DNA of 14,726 nucleotides from the NCBI GenBank assembly GCA_003695105.1, contig RFIZ01000031.1, positions 1 to 14,726 on the forward strand, in the 5' to 3' direction. The notes below the pieces were generated by a model. The model had not been told where the DNA came from and searched no databases. It was given only the letters and a program-made list of their open reading frames with translations. The stretch comes from Fidelibacterota bacterium. GTDB lineage: Bacteria; Fidelibacterota; Marinisomatia; Marinisomatales; J089. Below, one piece after another: positions 1 to 6,277 of the stretch (its first letter is position 1; the number at the start of each line of letters is the position of its first letter). A program made the translations under genes and the position numbers.

Positions 1-383
1 AAACGGGCTTCCTCGGCCCGTTTGGCTTCTTCCAGTTTCCGCTTCCGTTCCTCTTCCTCCCGTCGTTTCCGTTCTTCGGCTTCTTTTTTCTCCAAAGCAC
101 GTTGTTCGTCCAGGGACAGAATCCGAAAACTTTTCTTGGATTTCTGTTCCTGCCGAATCCGGGAATCGTGAATTTCCCGGCGAACCTGCTCTTTCCGCAG
201 TCGTTCGATATTTTCCTTGTCCTTGGAAAATTCCGACAATATCCGCTGATGAGTGGCTTCATCCACCGGCGACATGTGGCTGGCGACTTTGATGCCCTCG
301 GCCTTTAGAAAGGAGACGATCTCCGTATGGGAAATATTTAATTCCTTGGCGATCTGAAAAATGCGGATCGGTCGATTACCCAT
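1..383 (-). CDS. infB: Translation initiation factor IF-2, N-terminal part (cut by window edge)
   Basis: IF-2 is the GTPase that places initiator tRNA on the 30S subunit and promotes subunit joining. Only the first 127 codons are in the window; the gene runs off the left edge. The ATG at 383-381 begins MGNRPIRIFQIAKELN, a typical IF2_N domain (about residues 4-55) ending in the SHMSPVDEA stretch. A highly charged, Glu/Lys/Arg-rich helical linker follows (about 55-127), the usual variable linker ahead of the G domain. The GTPase motifs lie outside the window, so the call rests on the N-domain and on position. It starts five bases after the nusA stop, and its Shine-Dalgarno (GAGGAG) lies inside the last nusA codons, so translation is probably coupled. 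The order rimP-nusA-infB is strongly conserved in bacteria, which supports the call. Confidence 0.93.
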   Translation of the reverse strand, partial: MGNRPIRIFQIAKELNISHTEIVSFLKAEGIKVASHMSPVDEATHQRILSEFSKDKENIERLRKEQVRREIHDSRIRQEQKSKKSFRILSLDEQRALEKKEAEERKRREEEERKRKLEEAKRAEEAR

Positions 384-388
384 AAATG

Positions 389-1684
389 TTACGCTGTCTC
401 CTCTTCGGTTTCGATCGATTCCAGATCTTCACTCCCGTTGGATTCGACAAAAGATTGGATCGTATCATAAATTTTTTCCAGGGTCAAATCACCGATTCCC
501 TTGATGGACAGGAGATCCGCTTCATCCGCCTGGAGGACATCAGTGATGGTCTGATACCCAGCATCCTGGAGTCGATTCAGTGCGGCAGCGGGGAAATCGG
601 GAATTTCGTCCAGCCGAGTCGCTTGTTCGCGCTGTTTGCTCTCATATTCCTGTTCACCAAACGGTTTGATGAAGTAGCCGGTCACCCGCGATGCCAGACT
701 CACATTCATCGCTCCCTTGCCAATGGCTGAATCCAGTTCATCATCCCGGAAGATCGCCTCGCAGTATTTCCGTTCGTCATCAATGAATAATTTGATGGGC
801 TTGGCCGGGGACAGTGCCCGGGTGATGAGGATTTCCGGCTGTTCACTGAAATTGACAATATCAATTTTTTCGTTGTTCAATTCCCGGACAATGGCCTGAA
901 TCCGGCTGCCCCGCATTCCAACACAGGCACCCACGGCATCCACCCGGCGGTCCTGGGAATGGACGATAATCTTGGCCCGTTCTCCCGGATTCCGGGCGAT
1001 GGCCCTGATTTCGATGATACCGTCTTCGATCTCCGGGACTTCCATCTCAAACAACTTTTGCAGAAAATGGTTGTCGCTGCGGGAGACGATGATATCAGGA
1101 CCCTTACTGGTCACCTCCACCGATTTGATCACCGCCCGAATCGTATCTCCCCTCCGGTATTTTTCATTGGGGATTTGTTCTTTTTTCGGCATGCGTAGTT
1201 CGGCATGTTCGATATTGATGAACACGTTCTCCCGTTGGACCTGGTGGACGACTCCGATGATGATTTCACCGACACGGGTGGCATAATCCTCGTAAATGTA
1301 TTTACGTTCCACATCCCGTAGCCTTTGATTGAAAAACTGTTTGGCGTGAGCGATCATCCGGCGTCCGAAAATCGTGGGATCTACGACCTCTACGTACGTG
1401 TCACCAATCTGCAGGTCCGACAATTCGGGGTCTTTTTTCAACACTTCGTCCAGGGTGATTTCCAGCGCAGGGTCCGTTACCTGTTCAACGATTTCCTTCT
1501 CGGCATAAATTTCGATTTCACCTTTGTCAATATTGACAATGACACTGCAATTGTCGGACGTGCCGTTCTGCTTTTCAATGATATACAGGAAGAGCTGCTC
1601 CAATATGGTTCCCAGCTCGGACCGTTCTACATTTTTTTCTCTGGCGAGCTCGGAAAAAACTTCGATCAATTCCCGGTTAATCAA
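389..1684 (-). CDS. nusA: Transcription termination/antitermination factor NusA
   Basis: NusA binds RNA polymerase and nascent RNA and modulates pausing, termination and antitermination. The 431-residue product has the expected order: N-terminal polymerase-binding domain (about 1-125), S1 domain (about 137-202), KH1 (about 225-290, with GMRG at 256-259), KH2 (about 300-345) and one C-terminal helix-hairpin-helix-like segment (about 358-412, with SIKGIGDLTLEKI), then an acidic tail. The start is TTG at 1684-1682, with GGAGGAG just upstream; no in-frame ATG competes. In KH2 the usual GXXG loop reads G322-K-G-A325, so the second glycine is replaced. There is a single C-terminal HhH-like unit, where E. 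coli NusA has two acidic repeats. It lies between rimP (24-base gap) and infB (5-base gap) and is surely cotranscribed with them. Confidence 0.97.
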   Translation of the reverse strand: MINRELIEVFSELAREKNVERSELGTILEQLFLYIIEKQNGTSDNCSVIVNIDKGEIEIYAEKEIVEQVTDPALEITLDEVLKKDPELSDLQIGDTYVEVVDPTIFGRRMIAHAKQFFNQRLRDVERKYIYEDYATRVGEIIIGVVHQVQRENVFINIEHAELRMPKKEQIPNEKYRRGDTIRAVIKSVEVTSKGPDIIVSRSDNHFLQKLFEMEVPEIEDGIIEIRAIARNPGERAKIIVHSQDRRVDAVGACVGMRGSRIQAIVRELNNEKIDIVNFSEQPEILITRALSPAKPIKLFIDDERKYCEAIFRDDELDSAIGKGAMNVSLASRVTGYFIKPFGEQEYESKQREQATRLDEIPDFPAAALNRLQDAGYQTITDVLQADEADLLSIKGIGDLTLEKIYDTIQSFVESNGSEDLESIETEEETA

Positions 1685-1708
1685 AACTCCTCCACATCCT
1701 TCCTTTGT

Positions 1709-2134
1709 TCAGAATGACACCACCGCCCGGACTTCATTCACATCGGTCAACGGTACGGAAAACTGCTTCCCTTGGCGGGAGACGATCAAGCGGTCCTGTT
1801 CGTACTTTTCCAGTACATACTCGCCGGAAAATTCCGGAGTTTCTGATTTCAGCCGAACCCGCCGACCTTCATTCCGTTCAAACTGGAACGGTAATCGCAG
1901 GGGATAATCAATTCCCGGCGAGGAAACTTCCGCCCGGATTCCACCCGAAGCCAGGGACTGAATCCGCTCATCGTTCATTATCCGTTTAGCCAGTTGGGAT
2001 GTATCCTCCAAAGATACGCCTTCCGGCTTGTCCACGATCACGACCAGCCTGCCCGATATTTCATTCCAGGAACACTCCAGTACCACCAGGTCCGGAGCGG
2101 CCAATTCTGTCACAATGTTTTCCAATTCTTTCAT
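1709..2134 (-). CDS. rimP: Ribosome maturation factor RimP
   Basis: RimP helps late assembly of the 30S ribosomal subunit. The 141-residue product has the family's two-domain plan: an alpha/beta N-terminal domain (about 1-75) ending in the signature EVSSPGIDYPL, then a small beta-barrel, SH3-like C-terminal domain (about 80-141). The length is slightly shorter than the usual 150 residues but complete. The ATG at 2134-2132 is the only sensible start. The upstream sequence has only a weak Shine-Dalgarno (AGAGACG) and lies 12 bases after a perfect 10-bp hairpin. Its position immediately before nusA and infB is the classic arrangement and makes the call secure. Confidence 0.95.
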   Translation of the reverse strand: MKELENIVTELAAPDLVVLECSWNEISGRLVVIVDKPEGVSLEDTSQLAKRIMNDERIQSLASGGIRAEVSSPGIDYPLRLPFQFERNEGRRVRLKSETPEFSGEYVLEKYEQDRLIVSRQGKQFSVPLTDVNEVRAVVSF

Positions 2135-2146
2135 CGTCTCTAAACG

Positions 2147-2174
2147 GAAAAGTGGGCTTTTTTACCCACTTTTC
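2147..2174 (-). promoter_or_regulatory. Perfect 10-bp hairpin in the rimP leader
   Basis: Read on the minus strand, GAAAAGTGGG (2174-2165) pairs perfectly with CCCACTTTTC (2156-2147) around an 8-base A-rich loop. It ends 12 bases before the rimP ATG. The paired bases include a short U run, so it could act as a weak intrinsic terminator or attenuator. The nearby promoter-like sequence predicts a transcript starting almost exactly at the hairpin's 5' base, so it could instead be a 5'-end stabiliser or a translation-control structure for the rimP-nusA-infB mRNA. The sequence cannot decide between these. Confidence 0.5.
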
Positions 2175-2181
2175 AGCACAA

Positions 2182-2210
2182 AATTTATTCAATTTTACAG
2201 GTTATTCCAA
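2182..2210 (-). promoter_or_regulatory. Candidate sigma-70-type promoter for rimP-nusA-infB
   Basis: On the minus strand TTGGAA (2210-2205) is followed after exactly 17 bases by TAAATT (2187-2182). Each matches four of six bases of the housekeeping consensus. The predicted start is near 2175, leaving a short leader made almost wholly of the 2147-2174 hairpin. The region is AT-rich compared with flanking genes. The -35 box overlaps a separate inverted repeat at 2200-2220. No tool was used to score it. Confidence 0.4.
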
Positions 2211-2220
2211 ACGAATAACC
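2200..2220 (-). terminator. Perfect 8-bp inverted repeat after the TPR-like gene
   Basis: GGTTATTC (2200-2207) and its exact complement GAATAACC (2213-2220) flank a 5-base loop. On the minus strand it begins 8 bases after the stop codon of the upstream gene. It lacks a clean U tract (TGTAAAATT follows), so it may be a weak terminator or an RNA 3'-end stabiliser. It also overlaps the candidate -35 box for rimP, so it could be a DNA-binding palindrome instead. Confidence 0.4.
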
Positions 2221-2228
2221 CCGGTCAT

Positions 2229-2906
2229 TTAGGAGAGAGATCGACCGTAGATTTCCTCGGCTTGTCGTCGGATCACAACGGGGACATCCCGGCCATTCAC
2301 CAGCGGGTCCACCACCCGGCGGGCTTCTTCCATCGTGGTTGGTGATTCTTCCAATACGCGGGCTAATTCCAGGTCAAGACGATACCGATTATCGGCGATG
2401 GACATATCCTCCCGGGCCGATTGGAGGATTTCACTGGCTGCGGTCAGGTCGCCCTGGGCGACCAGAATATGCGCAGCCAGGACCGCCGCATTACACAACA
2501 TGATTTCATTGTCGCCGGAATCCAGATATGTCCGGAGCAAGGGTAAGGCATCGTCCGGCTTTCCCTCCTCATAGAATAATTTCCCCAACAAATAGGTTGC
2601 GCGCAGTCCATCCGGCGTGTTCCCATGCTCGTCTACCAGCAATTGCAGGATGTATTCAGCATTTTCCTGATCGCCATTTTGCATCGACAGGATGGCCTGC
2701 CCCAGCTGTGTGGCTGTCAGGCTGTGCGTTTGCTGACGGTGATTATTGAGCAGGATGGCTGCCAAGATCAAAACCACCAATCCGGTTCCAATCTGGGACA
2801 ATATTTTTCGCCGATCCTTTACCCACTGTTGGGCAGTAAAAATCGTTTCCAGGAACGGATCCCGTCGGATTTCTTTTCGGGTCAATTTTTTCTTCGGTTT
2901 TAACAT
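2229..2906 (-). CDS. Membrane-anchored TPR-like protein of unknown function
   Basis: I do not recognise a specific family. The 225-residue product has a basic N-terminus (residues 1-38, rich in Lys and Arg), one hydrophobic membrane segment (about 39-55), then an all-helical region (about 65-220). Its helix pairs read like degenerate TPRs: ATQLGQAILSMQNGDQENAE, GLRATYLLGKLFYEEGKPDD, and a third near LAAHILVAQGDLTAASEIL. The topology (N-in, TPR domain outside) resembles YfgM/DUF2133-type ancillary proteins of the inner membrane, but this is only similarity of plan. The ATG at 2906 has a good Shine-Dalgarno (AAGGAGA). The start lies 15 bases beyond the CCA end of tRNA-Arg, so the two are probably transcribed together and the mRNA 5' end would be made by tRNA 3' processing. 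Confidence 0.8.
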   Translation of the reverse strand: MLKPKKKLTRKEIRRDPFLETIFTAQQWVKDRRKILSQIGTGLVVLILAAILLNNHRQQTHSLTATQLGQAILSMQNGDQENAEYILQLLVDEHGNTPDGLRATYLLGKLFYEEGKPDDALPLLRTYLDSGDNEIMLCNAAVLAAHILVAQGDLTAASEILQSAREDMSIADNRYRLDLELARVLEESPTTMEEARRVVDPLVNGRDVPVVIRRQAEEIYGRSLS

Positions 2907-2921
2907 GGTGAATCTCCTTTC

Positions 2922-2996
2922 TGGTACCCTTGGTAGGAATCGAACCTACATCTAATCCTTAGGAGGGATTTGTTCTATCCATTGAACTACAAGGGC
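2922..2996 (-). tRNA. tRNA-Arg (anticodon CCU), CCA encoded
   Basis: The minus strand folds into a full cloverleaf. The acceptor is GCCCTTG with CAAGGGT (one G-U at the end pair), the D-stem GTTC/GAAC and the anticodon stem AATCC/GGATT. The 7-base loop CTCCTAA gives anticodon CCU (decodes AGG). The T-stem is GTAGG/CCTAC with loop TTCGATT. Discriminator A is at 2925 and CCA is encoded at 2924-2922. It lies 41 bases after gpsA and 15 bases before the TPR-like gene. Confidence 0.95.
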
Positions 2997-3004
2997 AGAT
3001 GAAA

Positions 3005-3030
3005 ATTTACAGGAATCGAAAAATGTAAAT
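3005..3030 (-). terminator. Weak AT-rich hairpin between gpsA and tRNA-Arg
   Basis: ATTTACA (3005-3011) and TGTAAAT (3024-3030) form a perfect 7-bp stem with a 12-base loop. On the minus strand it follows the gpsA stop by 7 bases and is followed by TTTTC just before the tRNA. The stem is AT-rich, so it would be a poor terminator; a role in processing the tRNA 5' leader is equally possible. Confidence 0.3.
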
Positions 3031-3037
3031 AAAGCGG

Positions 3038-4048
3038 TTAGTAGGGTTTTTCTTCCGTCAGGTCGCGGGTCATCAGCTCCTCCACGGCCTGGTGGGGATC
3101 TTTCCCTTCGAACAGAACCTGGTAGACGGCCTGGGTGATGGGCATATCTACCTGGTACTTGCGGCTCAGTTGCCAGGCAGATTTGGTGGATTTGACGCCT
3201 TCGGCAACCATTTTCATTCCCCCCAGGATGTCCTGCAATTGGCGTCCCTTGCCGATCTCTTCCCCCACATAACGATTGCGACTGTGCCGGCTGAGGCAAG
3301 TGGCTATCAGGTCTCCAATACCACTCAAACCATAGAAAGTCTCCATGGCAGCCCCCATGGTCACCCCCAGACGGGTAATTTCTGTGATACCACGGGTAAG
3401 CAGGGCGGCTTTCGTGTTATCACCGAAGCCGATACCATCGCAAATGCCGGCGGCAATGGCGATCACGTTTTTCAGGGAACCGCCCAGTTCGGCACCCAGG
3501 ATGTCCGGATTGGTATACACCCGCAAGCGGGGGGAAGAAAAAACCCTTTGGACCCGCGTAGCCTGCTCGAGGGAGGTTGAGGAGGCCACAATGGTGGTGG
3601 GCATGCCCTGGGAGACTTCTTCAGCGTGACTGGGGCCGTATAATGTCACCACGGATTCGGCGGGGACGCCGGCTACCTCTTCAATGACCTGGCTCATGGT
3701 GAGCAATGAATCATTCTCGATGCCTTTGGCCAGATTGACAACCAGGATCGGATCCGGGAGAGAATGTTTCAAGTCGGAAAACAGGATCCGCACAATATGC
3801 GATGGCACGGCAACGACCAGCATGGTGCAACCGGATACGGCGGTATCCAGATCGTCCGTCAACGGTAACTCCGGCGGTATTTTTAGTTCCGGAAGCAAAT
3901 TGTGATACCCGGAGTTGCGGATGTCTCCGATTTCCTCCGGGAATTTATGCCAGGCCGTGACCGAATAGCCCTGCTGGTAAAGGTGACAAGCAATGGCCGC
4001 TCCCCAGGAACCGAACCCGAGGACGGTAATCCGTTCCGGTGGATTCAT
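3038..4048 (-). CDS. gpsA: Glycerol-3-phosphate dehydrogenase [NAD(P)+]
   Basis: This enzyme reduces dihydroxyacetone phosphate to sn-glycerol-3-phosphate, the backbone of membrane phospholipids, in the cytosol. The 336-residue product has normal length. The dinucleotide-binding fold starts with LGFGSWGAAIA (G11-x-G13-x-x-G16). NLAKGIE (K108) and YGPSHAEEV follow. The C-terminal helical domain carries the catalytic lysine in LGGSLKNVIAIAAGI (K193), GLSGIGDL (D246) and the SRN motif near 256-258. I chose the ATG at 4048 over a TTG one codon upstream because AAAGG is correctly spaced and MNPPERITVLG is the normal family start. It begins 6 bases after the acyl-CoA synthetase stop, so the two form an operon; both feed lipid synthesis, one giving activated acyl groups and the other the glycerol backbone. 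Confidence 0.97.
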   Translation of the reverse strand: MNPPERITVLGFGSWGAAIACHLYQQGYSVTAWHKFPEEIGDIRNSGYHNLLPELKIPPELPLTDDLDTAVSGCTMLVVAVPSHIVRILFSDLKHSLPDPILVVNLAKGIENDSLLTMSQVIEEVAGVPAESVVTLYGPSHAEEVSQGMPTTIVASSTSLEQATRVQRVFSSPRLRVYTNPDILGAELGGSLKNVIAIAAGICDGIGFGDNTKAALLTRGITEITRLGVTMGAAMETFYGLSGIGDLIATCLSRHSRNRYVGEEIGKGRQLQDILGGMKMVAEGVKSTKSAWQLSRKYQVDMPITQAVYQVLFEGKDPHQAVEELMTRDLTEEKPY

Positions 4049-4054
4049 CAACCT

Positions 4055-5845
4055 TTACTCGGCGTAGATCTGGTCGATCATTTCTTTATACTTGGACTCC
4101 ACCACTTTCCGTTTCACCGACAGTTTGGGCGTCAGCTCACCGGTTTCGATCGACCAGGGTTGGGCCATCAGGACGAACTTTTTCACTTTTTCGTATCGCG
4201 CAAAATCCTGCATGGCCTCTTCAACCACTCCATTATAGAGGGCCTGAACTTTTTCGTTCTGTACCAGCTGTTCATGGTCATCTGTGGAAACATTGTTGGC
4301 TTTGGCCCATTCATACAGCGTTTCAAATGAAGGAACAATTAAAGCTGAAATGAATTTTCGTTTATCACCGATAACCAGACATTGTTCAATATATTTTGAT
4401 TTAGTTAAAGCATTTTCTAAAGGTGCAGGAGCGATATTTTTTCCGCCTGAGGTGACGATCAGGTTTTTCTTGCGATCGGTGATCCGCAGGTAGCCATCTT
4501 CATCGAATTCACCGATATCGCCGGTATGAAACCAGCCGTCCGGTTCCAGAACTTCGGCGGTGGCTTCCGGATTGTTGTAATATCCTTTCATGACGTTTTC
4601 CCCTCGGCACAGAATTTCTCCATCGTCAGCAATTTTTACTTCCACGCCTTCGATGGGAGGTCCGACTGTACCAAACTTGTACAATTCGATCCGGTTAACC
4701 GTAATCACCGGACTGGTTTCCGTCAATCCGTACCCTTCCAGGATCGGGATATTGGCCGAAGCGAAAAATTCACCGATATCTTTGGAGAGCGGGGCGCCCC
4801 CGGATACGAAATACCGAATCCGGCCCCCTACCCGTTCCTTCAATTTGGAAAAGACCAGTTTGTTGGCGATCGAAAATTGAAATGCCAGCCAGCCGGTCGG
4901 CTGTTGGTTACGCTGTAAAAATTTGGCGGCCCTGGCACCGACTCCTAAAGCCCACCAAAAGATTTTTTGTCGGATTGGAGGATCATTACTCACCTTGTCA
5001 AGAACCTTGGCATACATTTTTTCATACAGGCGGGGCACCGACGTCATCACGGTGGGATGCACCTCCATCATGTTCTGGGCCACCGTATCGATACTTTCGG
5101 CGTAATATACCGTGCTGCCTGCCGAAAAAGCCGTATAGTGGCCCACCATGCGTTCAAAACTGTGTGATAAAGGTAAAAAGGACAAAAACACATCTTCCTC
5201 ACTGACGGAGATGGCCTTGCGTCCCGCTTTGATATTGGAGACGAGATTATTGTGGGTCAGCATGACTCCCTTGGGATTGCCGGTGGTACCGCTGGTATAG
5301 ATGAGGGTCAGTAGGTCCTCCGGCCGGACACAGGAGGAAGACTCCCGGATGGAAAATCCTTCCTCGATCTTTTTCCGTCCCATTTCCTTGACTGCCGACA
5401 TGGTAATCACCTGTTCGTTATCCGCCAGGGAATCATTCATGGTGATTATTTTCTCCAACTTGGGACTGTTGTCGATGAATTCAAGAACTTTTTGCGCCTG
5501 TTCCTCATCTTCGACTACGATCAACTTGGTTTCGGAATCATCGACGATGAATTTAATTTGATGTGAAATTAAGGTGGGGTAAACGGTCACCGTTACTGCG
5601 CCCAGACAAACAATGGCATAATCGGAAATCGACCACCGGGGATTATTGGTGCTCAGGATGGCAACTTTGTCATCCTTGGCCACACCCAGAGATTGGAGCC
5701 CGCCGGCAAAAGCGTTGACATGGTCATAGACTTCACGAAAGGTAAGTCCGACCCACTTTCCATCCACTTTTTCATAATATGCGTCGTGATTACCATATTG
5801 GTCGATGGTATTGAAAAACAACTCCGGTATAGTGGTGTACGACAT
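4055..5845 (-). CDS. Long-chain fatty-acid-CoA ligase (AMP-forming, FAA1/FadD15 type)
   Basis: This enzyme activates fatty acids to acyl-CoA through an acyl-adenylate for lipid synthesis or beta-oxidation. The 596-residue product is full length for the bacterial long-chain branch. Visible motifs are the P-loop YTSGTTGNPKG (183-193), FLPLSHSFER (223-232), YGLTETSPV (372-380), GWFHTGDIGEFDEDGYLRI (437-455), DRKKNLIVTSGGKNI (457-471) and the C-terminal lysine region near LTPKLSVKRK (571-580). The start is the ATG at 5845 with a strong GGGAGGAACC ribosome site. The frame stays open further upstream, but that extension runs through the tRNA-Leu gene and is not real. Oddly, about 120 bases near the 3' end (4321-4440) are strikingly AT-rich with different codon choice, although the protein motifs continue smoothly. 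It is followed after 6 bases by gpsA. Confidence 0.94.
   Translation of the reverse strand: MSYTTIPELFFNTIDQYGNHDAYYEKVDGKWVGLTFREVYDHVNAFAGGLQSLGVAKDDKVAILSTNNPRWSISDYAIVCLGAVTVTVYPTLISHQIKFIVDDSETKLIVVEDEEQAQKVLEFIDNSPKLEKIITMNDSLADNEQVITMSAVKEMGRKKIEEGFSIRESSSCVRPEDLLTLIYTSGTTGNPKGVMLTHNNLVSNIKAGRKAISVSEEDVFLSFLPLSHSFERMVGHYTAFSAGSTVYYAESIDTVAQNMMEVHPTVMTSVPRLYEKMYAKVLDKVSNDPPIRQKIFWWALGVGARAAKFLQRNQQPTGWLAFQFSIANKLVFSKLKERVGGRIRYFVSGGAPLSKDIGEFFASANIPILEGYGLTETSPVITVNRIELYKFGTVGPPIEGVEVKIADDGEILCRGENVMKGYYNNPEATAEVLEPDGWFHTGDIGEFDEDGYLRITDRKKNLIVTSGGKNIAPAPLENALTKSKYIEQCLVIGDKRKFISALIVPSFETLYEWAKANNVSTDDHEQLVQNEKVQALYNGVVEEAMQDFARYEKVKKFVLMAQPWSIETGELTPKLSVKRKVVESKYKEMIDQIYAE
4321..4440 (-). 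other. Sharply bounded AT-rich patch inside the acyl-CoA ligase gene
   Basis: Counting bases by hand gives 35 G+C in 120 (about 29%) here, against 29/60 in the preceding and 32/60 in the following 60 bases. The codons switch to A/T-ending forms (TTA, AAA, TCA, TAT, ATT, GTT) while the reading frame and family motifs are kept. The patch encodes about 40 residues around ALTKSKYIEQCLVIGDKRKF. It looks like replacement by DNA from a more AT-rich relative, or an assembly chimera. Confidence 0.7.
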
Positions 5846-5880
5846 GGTTCCTCCCTCAGCGAAAGTTACCCGCAAATATA

Positions 5881-5910
5881 TTGACAAAATTTTATTTAGT
5901 CCGCTAATTT
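5881..5910 (+). promoter_or_regulatory. Candidate promoter of tRNA-Leu
   Basis: A perfect TTGACA (5881-5886) is followed after 17 or 18 bases by CTAATT/TAATTT (5904-5910), giving a start near 5916 and a leader of about 20 bases before the tRNA. The same short AT-rich gap must also hold the divergent promoter of the acyl-CoA ligase gene. TATATT on the minus strand (5880-5875), touching the TTGACA, is a possible -10 box for it, without a clear -35. Confidence 0.5.
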
Positions 5911-5936
5911 CTTCTGCCTGTTCCCACCACGAAATT

Positions 5937-6020
5937 GCCGGGGTGGCGGAATTGGTAGACGCGCCGGTCTCAAAAACCGGTGGGAGCGATCCCGTGTCGG
6001 TTCGAGTCCGACCCTCGGCA
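5937..6020 (+). tRNA. tRNA-Leu (anticodon CAA), CCA not encoded
   Basis: This is a class II tRNA with a long variable arm. The acceptor GCCGGGG pairs with CCTCGGC (one G-U). The D-arm carries GGTAGACGC. The anticodon stem CCGGT/ACCGG holds loop CTCAAAA, so the anticodon is CAA (decodes UUG). The variable arm GGGAGCGATCCC folds on itself. The T-stem is GTCGG/CCGAC with loop TTCGAGT. The discriminator is A at 6020; CCC follows, so CCA must be added by enzyme, unlike the tRNA-Arg in this window. Confidence 0.96.
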
Positions 6021-6228
6021 CCCCTCCTTACAGAAAAACTTGAAGTCAAAATTTATTCTTGATTTTCTTGATATAAACTATTACTTTAATATCGTGAGGT
6101 GCTGGATTAGTGCCTATGGTATGTGGTTGGGGCAGTGGTTCATCTTGTTCCGAGGTCAAAATGAACGCTGCCCCGTTTTCATTATGTTTCGGTAGTAGAA
6201 TGGAGCTCTTTCTACCTGTCTGCACATA
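6021..6228 (+). other. Noncoding region downstream of tRNA-Leu
   Basis: About 200 bases without a credible gene. The first 90 bases are AT-rich and featureless to my eye. The second half holds the long imperfect hairpin at 6129-6174, then some 45 bases up to the bidirectional terminator. Short open frames exist but have no ribosome site or protein-like composition. Confidence 0.6.
6129..6179 (+). terminator. Long hairpin with U tract, probable tRNA-Leu terminator
   Basis: GGGGCAG (6129-6135) pairs with CTGCCCC (6168-6174). After a small 2-versus-1 internal loop, GTTCAT (6138-6143) pairs with ATGAAC (6161-6166), leaving a 17-base loop. GTTTTC follows on the plus strand, so the polarity fits a terminator for tRNA-Leu about 110 bases downstream of it. 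The structure is larger than needed for termination, so a small RNA is an alternative. Confidence 0.5.
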
Positions 6229-6229
6229 A

Positions 6230-6257
6230 AAAAAGGGGTCCTTTCGAACCCCTTTTT
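6230..6257. terminator. Bidirectional intrinsic terminator
   Basis: AAAAAGGGGT (6230-6239) and ACCCCTTTTT (6248-6257) form a 10-bp stem with an 8-base loop. Runs of T follow on both strands (seven on the minus strand). It lies 21 bases after the stop of the minus-strand gene ending at 6278 and also faces transcription from tRNA-Leu, so it closes the long minus-strand run and backs up the tRNA terminator. Confidence 0.9.
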
Positions 6258-6277
6258 ATGCGAGCGAAATGGGCTCC

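Noticed and set aside
5846..6049. N-terminal extension of the acyl-CoA ligase frame
   Set aside because: It runs antisense through the whole tRNA-Leu gene, and the ATG at 5845 has a strong ribosome site and the normal family start.
5862..6277. Possible integration site or mobile element next to tRNA-Leu
   Set aside because: No integrase, no direct repeat of the tRNA 3' end and no transposase remnant can be seen in the window.
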